Positions 7,032 to 16,449 of a stretch of 35,552 nt of DNA are shown one piece after another. Below the pieces are notes generated by a model, which was not told the origin of the DNA, did no database searches, and worked only from the letters and a program-made list of their open reading frames with translations. Position 1 is the first letter of the stretch. Every line of letters starts with the position of its first letter. This DNA is from Planctomycetota bacterium. Its GTDB lineage: Bacteria > Planctomycetota > Phycisphaerae > WQYP01. The DNA is taken from contig JAJZNX010000055.1 in assembly GCA_021852275.1 (NCBI GenBank), positions 1 through 35,552 of the forward strand, read 5' to 3'. The translations under genes and the position numbers were made by a program.

Positions 7032-7802
7032 ATGTCTGATAACAAACCCGGTGCCCTGATGATCGGTGCACATCTCGACGATTGCGAAGCCGGTCTGGGC
7101 GGCACCAGTTGCCGCCTGGCCCGCGAAGGGTGGAAAGTGGTATTTCTCAATACCATCGGCGATGTGTCGGCCCTGCCGGCCTTCCAGGTTAAAGATAAAG
7201 CGGACGAATTCCACCGTCAGGCCGTGGCCGCGGCGCGTTTGCTCGGCGCAGAAAAAATATGTTTGAACTATCAGCATAACAGGCTCCATCCGACGGATAT
7301 CCGGGTGACCACCGACATTGCACAGGTGATTCAGAAGGTTAATCCAACGTTGGTTTTCATTCCCTGGCCGCGGGACAACCACTATGACCATGTACGCACC
7401 TCCTATGCCGCAATGGAGGCGCTGTCTTATGTCAACCGGATGGCCGGCGGCCGGCCGGTGGAATTGCAACTGCGCGAAATTCTGGCCTATGAAATATCGA
7501 CCTGGCAAACCCGTGATTTCACTCCCGACTTTTACCTCGATGTGGGACGGGATATTGATACCGCGCTGGCCGCCATGAATACCTTCCAGGTATTCAATGA
7601 AGATACCCTCCGGCATTACACCGATGATATGCGTTATCGCCGGCAATCCTGGGGGGTCAACGCTTACTGTGCGTATGCGGAGGGTTTCCGGCATTTGGGA
7701 CCGCTGTTTCCGATTCGGTCATTGCTTCCCGAACTGTTCGGCGGTGATTTGCACGTTGCCGGCAGTATTCAGTATCCGTGGGGCGGGATCCACTTTGGAT
7801 GA
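7032..7802 (+). CDS. PIG-L/LmbE-family N-acetylglucosamine de-N-acetylase
   Basis: A zinc-dependent deacetylase family acting on GlcNAc-containing substrates (for example MshB, BshB, GlcNAc-PI deacetylase). 256 residues; AHLDDCE at residues 13-19 is the AHPDDE zinc/catalytic motif, with Leu in place of Pro and Cys in place of the first of the acidic pair. PWPRDNHYDH (111-120) supplies the DxHxDH ligands. No signal peptide. The start ATG has AGGAG 8 nt upstream. Lying between a sulfatase and a LamG-DUF1961 gene, it probably deacetylates amino-sugar oligosaccharides from the same polymer. The exact substrate is open. Confidence 0.88.
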   Translation: MSDNKPGALMIGAHLDDCEAGLGGTSCRLAREGWKVVFLNTIGDVSALPAFQVKDKADEFHRQAVAAARLLGAEKICLNYQHNRLHPTDIRVTTDIAQVIQKVNPTLVFIPWPRDNHYDHVRTSYAAMEALSYVNRMAGGRPVELQLREILAYEISTWQTRDFTPDFYLDVGRDIDTALAAMNTFQVFNEDTLRHYTDDMRYRRQSWGVNAYCAYAEGFRHLGPLFPIRSLLPELFGGDLHVAGSIQYPWGGIHFG

Positions 7803-7874
7803 GGCCCAACCGGCGGGCAAAGTGTGATGTCCCGGACACCGCCGTTGACGCCGCCGCAATAGTCTGGAGAAACA

Positions 7875-9299
7875 ATGGCCGCGATCCGCATAAACCTCTC
7901 TGATGACACGGGTGTAACCTGTCGTGGGGAGCATCGGTTTGTAACCATCGGCGCGCGCACGGGGTACCATGCGCGCAGTGCCTGGGCCAATGCGGCGCTA
8001 CGCACCACTCTCCACCGGGCTTCCATGGGAAGCCTGTCGATCTGGGTAACTCCCCTGGAAGATCTCGGGTCGGTTCCCCGGATGGCCCATACGCTGGCGC
8101 GGAATCCCGACGCGATGCATTTTCCGATTGTGTCGGATATGCTTCCGGCCCGCGACATTCAGGCTGCTTTTTTCGGCCTCTATTACCTGTCCCAATTTCA
8201 TCCGCAACTGATGGGCAAATTCGGACCGGGAAAATTTCCCGGCTGGGATTTTACCATTGGCCCGTGGGTGTATGCGGAATCATTACCGCTGCGCCAAGGA
8301 TGCTGGTACCACATGGTTTTGACGTGGAATCGTCCCAAATCGGAAATTGCACTCTACGTCAATGGCTTTCCGTTGTCGCGAAATGACGCCCGGATTGCCG
8401 ACCGTTTTGTGTCTTTCATGGATGGAAGGGAAACGCTTTACCTGGGCAACCCCATGATGGTGCTTAGCGAGATGATTCTGGAGGATAAAGTCTGGTCCGC
8501 CGGCCGGATTACCCGGATGTATCAGGCCGCCAAACCACGCCAAAATGCCGGCATTGATCGTGACTTTCGGCAATGGTATGCTCCGCTGCGGCAAAATTCT
8601 GCAAGGCTTGTACCCGGCAAGGGTTGGAGACTCGCGTATCAAAATAACTTTACGCAGGCCGCGGGTGCCGCGGATTGGGTGCTCCAGGGTGGAAACTATT
8701 TACCGGTGCCGCGGTTGGAAACCACGCCGGAGGGGTTGCGAATTGAGACCTCTCATATCGCCGCGAAGGAAACACGGATGTACCTCTGGAGTCCGCGCTG
8801 CTTTGAGGGCAATGATCAATGGATCAGCTTTGAATTTCGCCCCGAATCTACGCATGGACTCGCCTTGCTGGTATTTTGCGCCAGCGGCATGCAACGCGAA
8901 GATTTCTTTACGGATTTCGGCGTACCCCGAACCGGCAGCATGGACACAATCATTGCCGATGGACTGCGCTGCTATCACTGGGAGTTTTTTCGCCGCCTCG
9001 ATGTCATGCGACGCGATGTGGAAACGCAGGTGTTGATTAAAAATCCATGGGAGAAACCTATGCAATATGGTTGCGTCCCACGGTTGAAATTGCACCGCTG
9101 GCACCAGTTGCAGGTCATAAAGGAAGGGCCGCGCATTCGCTGCCGCCTGAACGACGCAACCGTCTTTGATGTTACCGACAACGCCTTTCAGGGCCATGGG
9201 CCTGTTTACAATTATGGCAGAATCGGATTGCGTCATATGTGGAGCACCGCAATGTCCTATCGTAATTTGAGTGTATACGAAAAATCTCAACCCTGTTGA
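7875..9299 (+). CDS. LamG-like / DUF1961 two-domain protein
   Basis: 474 residues, no signal peptide. Residues 1-225 resemble a concanavalin-type LamG sandwich (CWYHMVLTWNRPKSEIALYV and YLGNPM are typical strands). Residues about 265-470 resemble DUF1961 (B. subtilis YesU-like): WISFEFRPES, LVFCASGMQREDFF and RTGSMDT are characteristic. Both halves are jelly-roll folds that often bind or cleave polysaccharides; no catalytic residue is assigned. GGAG lies 6 nt before ATG 7875. Last gene of unit A, converging on the lyase gene of unit D. YesU sits in a rhamnogalacturonan locus in B. subtilis, consistent with oligosaccharide handling. Confidence 0.7.
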   Translation: MAAIRINLSDDTGVTCRGEHRFVTIGARTGYHARSAWANAALRTTLHRASMGSLSIWVTPLEDLGSVPRMAHTLARNPDAMHFPIVSDMLPARDIQAAFFGLYYLSQFHPQLMGKFGPGKFPGWDFTIGPWVYAESLPLRQGCWYHMVLTWNRPKSEIALYVNGFPLSRNDARIADRFVSFMDGRETLYLGNPMMVLSEMILEDKVWSAGRITRMYQAAKPRQNAGIDRDFRQWYAPLRQNSARLVPGKGWRLAYQNNFTQAAGAADWVLQGGNYLPVPRLETTPEGLRIETSHIAAKETRMYLWSPRCFEGNDQWISFEFRPESTHGLALLVFCASGMQREDFFTDFGVPRTGSMDTIIADGLRCYHWEFFRRLDVMRRDVETQVLIKNPWEKPMQYGCVPRLKLHRWHQLQVIKEGPRIRCRLNDATVFDVTDNAFQGHGPVYNYGRIGLRHMWSTAMSYRNLSVYEKSQPC

Positions 9300-9316
9300 A
9301 GGCTATCCGTCCCGCT

Positions 9317-9379
9317 CTGCCGGTCTTCTCGATGCGTCCAGGAGAGGTTAAAGCGCAATGACTACCTGGAGACCGGCAG
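9317..9379. terminator. Compound inverted repeat at convergent gene ends
   Basis: Outer arms CTGCCGGTCT 9317-9326 and AGACCGGCAG 9370-9379 are a perfect 10-bp inverted repeat; inner arms TCCAGG 9337-9342 and CCTGGA 9365-9370 add a second stem. It lies between the ends of units A and D and covers the last codons of the lyase gene. It could stop transcription from both sides, though no T-run is seen. Confidence 0.4.
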
Positions 9380-11449
9380 CAGGCGATCCTTGTTGCGGTC
9401 CAGCCGCAGCCGGACTTGGCCGCAGCCGAGCTTCCAGCCCTTTTTTTCCGCACCGCAGGTCCAGCGCGGGCTGCGGTCCGGCACAGCAACGGCATACAGC
9501 GGGTTCGGCGGAACCTCCCGTCGAAACACCATCCCCATGATCATCCACTGCTCATACGCCCCTTCCACCGTCGTCGCCCGGGCATGCCATTGCCGCGGCT
9601 GATGCAACTCCCTTCCATCAGCCGGATACGGAAACTCATCGGTCTGCTGCCAGTACAGGGTCTGCGGTTCCAGTATCTGCACCCTGGCCCGGGCCTGCGT
9701 ACCCCACACCCGCCAGCCAAAAAACTCCGCCTCCCGGCACGCCGCATCCCACCGCGGCTCTTCATAACTGTGCAGCAAAACATCGATATTCCCCGGCTGT
9801 TTGAGCACCACATGATCCACCGTCAGCAGCATCGGAAACTCGCCCTGCCGCCCAAACCACACATGCCGCCGCACCAACACCGGCTGGCATGCATACGCCG
9901 CAGCACATTCGCCAATGACATAATCATAATCTGGGGTTAGTTCTACATGTTCCAACTGGCCGCAGGCGTGGAAGTTACGGATGCTCTGCCCCTGGTTGTT
10001 GATCAAGACGGCATTATGCGCCATGGTCTGTATCGCAAAGCCTTTCATGTGCGGATGATGGTATGTGGGATAGTAGCCGGCATCAATGAAGATCGGCTCA
10101 CCGAAAGCCTGCGCAAAAAAGGAGTTCTGATCCGCATGGGCATGGCCGAAAGAACCAGCCGTGCCGCTGCGGAAGCATAGCATCACATCGTCCTGGGCCT
10201 GGCCCAACGCGGTATGGCAACCCACCATGCCCACATCCGCAAATACCCGCGATGGCGCTGTGGGAGCAGGCCGCGGGTTCAAACGCGGCACATCCCAGGT
10301 GCGCAGCAAAAACAACAACGCCAGCCATTGGGCCGACGCCGGGCCGTGATCAAATTGAAAACCTTGAAATGGTTCAAATTCGCCATCGGCATAAGCGATC
10401 CATTCCGGTTTGTGCAGCAGCACACCCAGATACCGCATTATGGCCAGGTCGTGCGCACCGGGACGGACGTGGGTATCATCGCCAAAGCCCCCCGCCCGGG
10501 CGTACGGCGGCATAATATACCACTTGAAATACCCCGTCCCCTGCATAAACGCCGTGGCCAGCAGGTCCGGGCCGCCCAGTTCTTTCAACGCTTCCATGGT
10601 GCTGATAATCGGCGACAGATGCCCCCGCCAATAGGTCGGCCCCATCCACCAACCCCCATCCTTGCCGCCAAAGCAGGGCCAGTGTTTCATCATTCGCCGG
10701 GACCAATAATCCAATGCTTTTTGTCCTGCCGCCGTCCGGCCATGGGCCTTGAGAATGCAGCCGAGTTCCGCGTAGATGCCGGCTATCGAAAAGGCATGGG
10801 AATCCAGGGGGAACTCCGCAGGCATTAACACCTGCAGCAAGTCCCACATTTTATCGAAGAAGGCCTCCGCACCATTGAGAATAGCCGTACGTTCCCCAAT
10901 GGCCAGTCGATCGCCGCACATGTCCAGGAAATGGGCCATGCACAGCACCATCTCGCACAACTCGCCATCGCCCACCCAGGGATCACAGTCCGCGGAGCGG
11001 CACCAATCTGGAAAGTCCGCCAGCCGAGCCTTCATTGCCTCGAACCAGCCAGGTAGATCAAACCTTGCGGCAATGAGTGCCAGCAGCATTTTTTCACCAA
11101 AGGGCCGGCGTACGCGCCCATATTCGATCGCGCCGGGAATCGTGGGATCCAGCAACACGCTGTAGGCCGGCATATCCGGGCACTGATGTTCACCATACCG
11201 GTCGGCGAGCATTTTTTTCCAGTGCCCGGCGGTGTCCTGCTTTTTAAAGGAGGTAAGTATTCGCGCGGGAACGCGCAAACGCGGCCAGGGCGAGCGCACA
11301 AAGTCCTGCGGATTCAGGTGCGCCATCGTCTGGTGAAACTGCTGGAGTAAATACCGCGTTACCGGCGGAGCATCTGATACGTCCGCAAGACTCACGGGCA
11401 GGCGTCGCCAGAAAATAGAAGCATGTCGGGCGGTTGTGGTGTCGGCCAT
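9362..11449 (-). CDS. Heparinase II/III-like polysaccharide lyase
   Basis: 695 residues: an N-terminal (alpha/alpha) toroid (about 30-390; YWRGHLSP and the helix-rich segments) followed by a beta-sandwich beginning with SGTAGSFGHAHADQNSFF (429-445), the hallmark of the heparinase II/III family (PL12, 15, 17, 21), then EPIFIDAGYY (451-460) and HNAVLINNQGQ (478-488). Family members cleave uronic-acid-containing polysaccharides or oligosaccharides by beta-elimination, with His and Tyr as catalytic residues; H436, H438 and Y460 are candidates. There is no signal peptide, which fits an oligosaccharide lyase acting in the cytoplasm. AAAGGAA lies 9 nt before the ATG. It is the last gene of unit D, 236 bp after the esterase gene. 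Confidence 0.85.
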   Translation of the reverse strand: MADTTTARHASIFWRRLPVSLADVSDAPPVTRYLLQQFHQTMAHLNPQDFVRSPWPRLRVPARILTSFKKQDTAGHWKKMLADRYGEHQCPDMPAYSVLLDPTIPGAIEYGRVRRPFGEKMLLALIAARFDLPGWFEAMKARLADFPDWCRSADCDPWVGDGELCEMVLCMAHFLDMCGDRLAIGERTAILNGAEAFFDKMWDLLQVLMPAEFPLDSHAFSIAGIYAELGCILKAHGRTAAGQKALDYWSRRMMKHWPCFGGKDGGWWMGPTYWRGHLSPIISTMEALKELGGPDLLATAFMQGTGYFKWYIMPPYARAGGFGDDTHVRPGAHDLAIMRYLGVLLHKPEWIAYADGEFEPFQGFQFDHGPASAQWLALLFLLRTWDVPRLNPRPAPTAPSRVFADVGMVGCHTALGQAQDDVMLCFRSGTAGSFGHAHADQNSFFAQAFGEPIFIDAGYYPTYHHPHMKGFAIQTMAHNAVLINNQGQSIRNFHACGQLEHVELTPDYDYVIGECAAAYACQPVLVRRHVWFGRQGEFPMLLTVDHVVLKQPGNIDVLLHSYEEPRWDAACREAEFFGWRVWGTQARARVQILEPQTLYWQQTDEFPYPADGRELHQPRQWHARATTVEGAYEQWMIMGMVFRREVPPNPLYAVAVPDRSPRWTCGAEKKGWKLGCGQVRLRLDRNKDRLLPVSR

Positions 11450-11685
11450 GATATGGAATTCCTTTCGTCATAGACGGTTAAAATGATGGCTGGGCTGTCA
11501 AGAAATAACCTGTACCATCCGGCTGGCCCTTGAAAAGAAGCGATCAGCGATCAGTCCCGATGCGCTGGTCCTCCAGCATCGAGGATTTCGGCATCCATGC
11601 CTCAACGGGGAGCGAAGCGATCAACGGTCAGTGGCCATAATTTCTGCGCCGTATTCTTACACTTTATTTCCTGAAAGCCCCTTAG
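11450..11685 (-). other. Intergenic gap inside unit D with imperfect hairpin
   Basis: The 236-bp gap is much longer than the other spacers of the unit (33-89 bp). Read on the minus strand it holds an imperfect hairpin (CGAT, GCTGG/CCAGC, ATCG near 11559-11581) followed by two GATCGCT repeats and CTTCTTTT. This might attenuate transcription before the lyase gene. I see no shared promoter module and no gene here. Confidence 0.3.
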
Positions 11686-12735
11686 TCATAAAAATTTGCG
11701 AAAAAAGTTCACCGATTTGCGTGCCCCCCAACTATGTTCGCCGGGAAATAAGTCCAAAAGCAAAGACTCGCGCGCGCCGGCGGCCTCATAAATTTTTTCG
11801 ACTTCGTGGTAACAGGCCAACGCACCTTCGCACCGGAAACATTCATCGTGAATGCCGATTTCCACCAGCAGCGGTCGCGGGGCGATCAGACCATGTAGAT
11901 CCGGCACGTCACAGAGAGCATACAGCCCCGGGGTTATCTGACTGCCGCAAAAATTGACGTCGCGAATGCCAAAATTCGCGAAAAGATCGCTGTAGCAGAT
12001 GATGTCAGTTGCTGCGATACGCTGATCGCTGATGCTTAGCCAGGTGGCCATGGTTCCGCCAAAGGACAATCCCATCACTCCTATCCGCTGTGGATCGACG
12101 AAATCCAGCCCGGTCAAATAATTCAGGGCGCACAGGCCATCGTGAATATCCATTCCCAGCACGGTGCGTCCGAGAATCGCGGCACGCAGGAAATGAGCAT
12201 TGCACAAATCTCCGCCGGCATTGCCGCCGCCCACAGTGCGGTAATGCGGCTTGCGTCGATCATCGCGTTCGCCAAAACCCCGCCAATCAATGGCCATCGT
12301 GACAAAACCCGCCTTGGCCATCTGCAGACCGTAGTCATAGTGGTGGAAAGCGATATTGGCTGCCAGCTCCGCCGTGCCGGCACTGCCCATCACCGCTTCC
12401 TTGCCGAAGGGGCCGTGGCCATGGCACGCCAGAATTGCCGGCCGACGGGGCGACGCTTCCTCCGGACAAAATACGTACCCGGTGGCCGAAAGATTGTGTT
12501 CCACATCAAATACGATCTTCCGCTTGATCAAGCCGTCTTCCCGCCATTCCACCAGAATTTCCGGATTCAGCGGGACCGGCTCAGGCATCAGGCCCAGTGT
12601 GGCCAATAGCCGCGGCTTCAATGCCCGATGCCAGGTTTCCCAGTCATTCCGGCTGCGACCGGCAAAGCGCAACGAGGGCTGGTGCGTGCGGGCCAGATTT
12701 TGGAAGTATTCGTGTACGGAAAGGTTACGCGTCAT
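11686..12735 (-). CDS. Alpha/beta-hydrolase, probable carbohydrate esterase
   Basis: 349 residues, cytoplasmic (no signal peptide). It shows the oxyanion segment ILACHGHGPFG (101-111), the nucleophile elbow GLSFGG with S224, the acid loop EIGIHDECF with D297, and GEHSW with H334, a complete catalytic triad. The overall layout resembles the acetyl-xylan-esterase-like dienelactone hydrolase group (Abhydrolase_7 type). In this setting it probably removes acyl groups from oligosaccharides; peptidase activity is the alternative. I use ATG 12735 rather than GTG 12741 because GAGG (complement of 12741-12744) is placed 5 nt before it and overlaps the GTG. It follows the glycosidase gene by 89 bp. Confidence 0.8.
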   Translation of the reverse strand: MTRNLSVHEYFQNLARTHQPSLRFAGRSRNDWETWHRALKPRLLATLGLMPEPVPLNPEILVEWREDGLIKRKIVFDVEHNLSATGYVFCPEEASPRRPAILACHGHGPFGKEAVMGSAGTAELAANIAFHHYDYGLQMAKAGFVTMAIDWRGFGERDDRRKPHYRTVGGGNAGGDLCNAHFLRAAILGRTVLGMDIHDGLCALNYLTGLDFVDPQRIGVMGLSFGGTMATWLSISDQRIAATDIICYSDLFANFGIRDVNFCGSQITPGLYALCDVPDLHGLIAPRPLLVEIGIHDECFRCEGALACYHEVEKIYEAAGARESLLLDLFPGEHSWGARKSVNFFRKFL

Positions 12736-12824
12736 CAGCACCTCATGTCATCATCATCACATCGGCCGGTGTTATTATCCACCTATGCACTCAACTATGG
12801 GCCATCGCAATTGATCCATCGATA

Positions 12825-15023
12825 TTAATGTGCCGGAGGAATCGCGGACTTTGGCACCGCAGGCTCTACCCCAGGCTTACGCACCGAATGTGCATCCCAT
12901 TGCCATTGACTGTTCCCGGCCAGGGCCACGGTATCTGGAAGGCTGTCAGCCTGATAGCGACGATTGAGCGTTAGCCGCATATGCAATGGCCGCGGCCGGG
13001 AGTTGGTCAGCGACAAACTGGTCAGTTGGCCTTTGCGCACGCTCAGGCTGGCACGCACGCCTCCTGGGAGCGCCAGATTGCGAGCCGTCAGGTCCTGCCA
13101 GGCGCCATCCAGACCAAAGAGCAGGCAGATCTGGCCATTTTTATCCCTATGGACCAGAGCCGCATACATGGACCAGAGTAATAGCGCATACGGTGTGGTG
13201 TACCAGTAGTTGATGGGATAACCATCCAGCCGGATTTTTTCCGGCAGCGCTCCCAGAGAGCTTACAGACCGCAACGGATGCAACAGCCACGAAAAGGCCC
13301 GTGATGCGTCGCCCAGGTGGCTGTAACAGATGGACGCCCGTGAGGCCAGCCACGGCCAATCGCGGTAACACTCCGAGGGTTGTTGGTTATCGAGTCCCCA
13401 GGGGGTGCGAGCCAGATTTTCGGCATCATAAATGCTTGAACTGTCAATACCGTCGGGCAAATTGAATAAAAAGTAACGAAACTGAAGGCCGGCCGAATAA
13501 GTCGCATTTTGATACGGCAGCAATATTTTGCCGTTGTGGTTGCGGTTCATGAGCACTGTAAGTTTACCTGGCAGCGCGGCCAAAGTTGGCTCCACCGCGT
13601 GGTTCCGCACCTGCGCCATTTCTCCAAAAGCCTGGAAGGCCCGGGCGAGGCACAGGAGCGTCATGGTATCATTTTCCACGTCGATTTCAGATTCGTTGGA
13701 AGCCCGGCAGCGCTTCAGTTGCACCGCCGGGCCATCTTCCAGCACAAAAGTCCGCAGGGCTGTGGCGATGCGTTCGGCAATATCAAAATATCTGTCGAGG
13801 ACGGCATCTTCACCGGCATATTTCCATTGCCAGTAAATCATCAGCAGCACCAGCGCGGAAAACCACGGCTTGGTGTGCAGAATGTATTGCCGGGGGTCCG
13901 CGTCGCGGAAGCGCGGATGGCCTTGCCAGTCATTCCAACCGGGAAACAGGCAACCCTCCACGCCGGCGGCGCGCGTGTCACGACAGGATTGTTCAAATTG
14001 TCCGCGGTAAAAGCCCAGGTGCCGTTCGGCCAGATCGGTGTAACCCGCCAGCAGCAAAGCCCGATGCAGATACATGGCATCACCGATGCAGTACGTAGCA
14101 CCACCCCATAAATGGGGCAGCAGGCCATCGGTCAGACCGCCGGTTTGCGGATGCAAGCTGCCGCGCACTACATATAAGGCAAGATGCAGCAGATACTGCA
14201 TGGCGCCGTCCGGAACCTGCACGGCACCATGATCCTGGAACCGGCTCATCTGGTGCAGGTGCGCCTGGCGAAGACCGCCATATCCCATATCGGCCATCCA
14301 CCCCTGCCGAGATGCCATCGCCCCCGCCAGGTCGGACGATTCGCTGCTATCGACGAACGTCATGGTGCGGCTGATGGACCATCCGGGTTGAATATGTTCA
14401 ACAAGAATACCACAGGCTCCTCGGGGGAATGACATGAACCGGGTTCCCGCAACCTCGGTGATCATCGCACCGCAGCCCCGGATACCTGGCGAAATTTCGT
14501 AAGTGGCATCAAGCCGACGTAGATCAGTTCCTTCATGGACCTGCCCAGTTACCGGATCACGAAAGGTCAGCAAGTCGGTTTGGGGATGCGCGGGCATCAG
14601 CACCAGGGCCAGAGCCAGCGACGCATACGCCCCCTGGTCTTGAAGTTCATAGCGTTCGGCGAGAATGGCATCCTGGCTGAAAAAAGTTTCAATATGAACG
14701 ATGGCTCCGCGAAAGGTCACGGTGCTGCGGAGAATGCCGGTGCGTGGATTGAATTCCTGGGCATAATCACTGGGGTCGAGCACCTCGCCATTGCCGATGA
14801 CCTGATAGCCGCATTGCATAATGGGCGGCATGGTTTGGCAGGTGGTGTATGAAGGATGTGCGGCTTTATACCATCCCGTGGGAGTGGATTGATGCTTTTC
14901 ATAATGGGCGTGACCGGTAAAGCCGGTGAACATGCTGCCGGAGTAGTCCAACAATACCGCATCGCTGCCGTTGGTCAGCAGCATCGGGTAATAAGGCCTG
15001 GTGGATGTGGGGGTTGCAAGCAT
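12825..15023 (-). CDS. Six-hairpin glycosidase-like protein (GH65/GH95-like)
   Basis: 732 residues with an N-terminal beta-sandwich (about 1-235), a central (alpha/alpha)6 barrel (about 260-610) and a short C-terminal beta region. HLWGGATYCIGDAMYL (305-319) and the NESEIDVENDTM segment (about 455-467) look like the substrate-facing loops of six-hairpin glycosidases (GH65, GH94 and GH95 share this fold). I cannot assign the catalytic acid with certainty, so hydrolase versus phosphorylase stays open. No signal peptide. AAGG lies 7 nt before the ATG; the gene follows the oxidoreductase by 33 bp. Probably trims an imported oligosaccharide. Confidence 0.65.
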   Translation of the reverse strand: MLATPTSTRPYYPMLLTNGSDAVLLDYSGSMFTGFTGHAHYEKHQSTPTGWYKAAHPSYTTCQTMPPIMQCGYQVIGNGEVLDPSDYAQEFNPRTGILRSTVTFRGAIVHIETFFSQDAILAERYELQDQGAYASLALALVLMPAHPQTDLLTFRDPVTGQVHEGTDLRRLDATYEISPGIRGCGAMITEVAGTRFMSFPRGACGILVEHIQPGWSISRTMTFVDSSESSDLAGAMASRQGWMADMGYGGLRQAHLHQMSRFQDHGAVQVPDGAMQYLLHLALYVVRGSLHPQTGGLTDGLLPHLWGGATYCIGDAMYLHRALLLAGYTDLAERHLGFYRGQFEQSCRDTRAAGVEGCLFPGWNDWQGHPRFRDADPRQYILHTKPWFSALVLLMIYWQWKYAGEDAVLDRYFDIAERIATALRTFVLEDGPAVQLKRCRASNESEIDVENDTMTLLCLARAFQAFGEMAQVRNHAVEPTLAALPGKLTVLMNRNHNGKILLPYQNATYSAGLQFRYFLFNLPDGIDSSSIYDAENLARTPWGLDNQQPSECYRDWPWLASRASICYSHLGDASRAFSWLLHPLRSVSSLGALPEKIRLDGYPINYWYTTPYALLLWSMYAALVHRDKNGQICLLFGLDGAWQDLTARNLALPGGVRASLSVRKGQLTSLSLTNSRPRPLHMRLTLNRRYQADSLPDTVALAGNSQWQWDAHSVRKPGVEPAVPKSAIPPAH

Positions 15024-15056
15024 GCAGTACCTTCGTACGGACCAGACGGCTGGAAA

Positions 15057-16382
15057 TCAGGGCAATGGTACCAGATCGTCGCATTTTACCGGCAATCCGG
15101 TGCGGATGGATTTGTTAGCGCTGATGCCTACCAAAAGAGAGGCGGCACCGTCGATATGCGACGCCGCCCTGTGCAGCGGGTCGGCGGGCGGATTCGGTAA
15201 AAACAGATCTTGCAGAATCAGGGTATCACCGCCGCCGTGGGCACCGTCCACCAGAGGGATATTCACCTGATATGGGACGCCGAACATCGGCAATACCCAC
15301 AGAGATTCCACCTGGCCCTGGCTCTGGGCGGCGGCCAATTCCTGATCGCTCTGCCCGGCAATGATGTGCGAACCGTGCTTCACGTAAAGTTCCAACCGGC
15401 CGCGGTTGCCGGTAATGGCCACCCGGTATCCCTCCCATGGGCAATAGGCCAGGAGTGAATAGTTCATGACCACCTGATTACGGTAGCGCACCATGACGGC
15501 CATGGTGTCTTCAATGGTGATGTGATCGCCAAAGACATTGCGATCGCGCAGATATCCACTGTCTTTTTCGGCGTCATAATACAGTTCTTTCAGGCTGGCC
15601 CAAGCGAATTCTTTGGAGGATCCGTCCACCGGAAAATAAAATGGATCATTGGCGGCTTCCGGATGGCCGGTATAGCGATCATAGGCGTAATGCTCGCCTC
15701 GATCGACGGCGGCTTGACGGCCGTAGAATTTCAAGTCCCCCATGGCGTAAACGGTCTGCGGATAGGAATTGATCCACCAGTTCACCAAGTCAAAATGGTG
15801 TGTGGCCTTATGCACCAGCAAACCGCCGGATTTATCCTTTTCCGCGTGCCAGCGCCGGAAATAGTCGGCACCGTGCCGCGTATCTAGCACCCAGGAAAAA
15901 TCCACCGCCAGAGGCCGGCCGATGACGCCCCCGGCGACCAGTTCACGCGTCTTTGTGGCCACGGGCGCATATCGATAATTAAACGCCACACGCAGCTTGC
16001 GGCCGGTGCGTGCGATGGCCGCAAGAATGGCGCCGACTTTTTCGGCGTCAATGGTCATGGGTTTTTCGCTGATGACATCGCAGCCGAGTTCCATCGCCCG
16101 GATGATGTATTGGTGATGCGTTGAGTCCATGGAAGTAACGATCACGACATCGGGTTTTTGCTCCCGTATCATGCGGTCGAAATCCGCAGCCGGGTACATC
16201 GGTACCGATGGCAGGTGATGCTTTTCTTCCGCTAAATGCGCGTACCAGGCCATGCGTGTGGGGCTGATGTCACATAAAGCGGCCAGTTTCGCATGTTGGC
16301 GAAAATCGCTTAGAATTGCGTTGAAATACATCATGGCCCGACCGCCGGTACCGACGATGGCATATTTACGGATATTATTCAT
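15057..16382 (-). CDS. Gfo/Idh/MocA-family NAD(P)-dependent sugar oxidoreductase
   Basis: 441 residues. The Rossmann fold begins [13 protein letters not shown] (7-19); [12 protein letters not shown] and the catalytic EKP motif (SEKPM) follow, then the C-terminal alpha/beta domain with [18 protein letters not shown]. Members oxidise or epimerise sugars, or hydrolyse glycosides by an NAD-assisted route (GH109 type, which acts on N-acetylhexosaminides). I chose ATG 16382 because AGGAGG (complement of 16391-16396) is 8 nt upstream; the frame extends 27 bp further without support. Cytoplasmic. Third gene of unit D. GH109 activity would suit the amino-sugar theme, but is not shown by sequence alone. 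Confidence 0.9.
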   Translation of the reverse strand: MNNIRKYAIVGTGGRAMMYFNAILSDFRQHAKLAALCDISPTRMAWYAHLAEEKHHLPSVPMYPAADFDRMIREQKPDVVIVTSMDSTHHQYIIRAMELGCDVISEKPMTIDAEKVGAILAAIARTGRKLRVAFNYRYAPVATKTRELVAGGVIGRPLAVDFSWVLDTRHGADYFRRWHAEKDKSGGLLVHKATHHFDLVNWWINSYPQTVYAMGDLKFYGRQAAVDRGEHYAYDRYTGHPEAANDPFYFPVDGSSKEFAWASLKELYYDAEKDSGYLRDRNVFGDHITIEDTMAVMVRYRNQVVMNYSLLAYCPWEGYRVAITGNRGRLELYVKHGSHIIAGQSDQELAAAQSQGQVESLWVLPMFGVPYQVNIPLVDGAHGGGDTLILQDLFLPNPPADPLHRAASHIDGAASLLVGISANKSIRTGLPVKCDDLVPLP

Positions 16383-16449
16383 AATAAATTCCTCCTGGAA
16401 CAGCATCACAGTAAGTGCGGTAATTCCTGAGATCCGCTACCTGCGGCGA

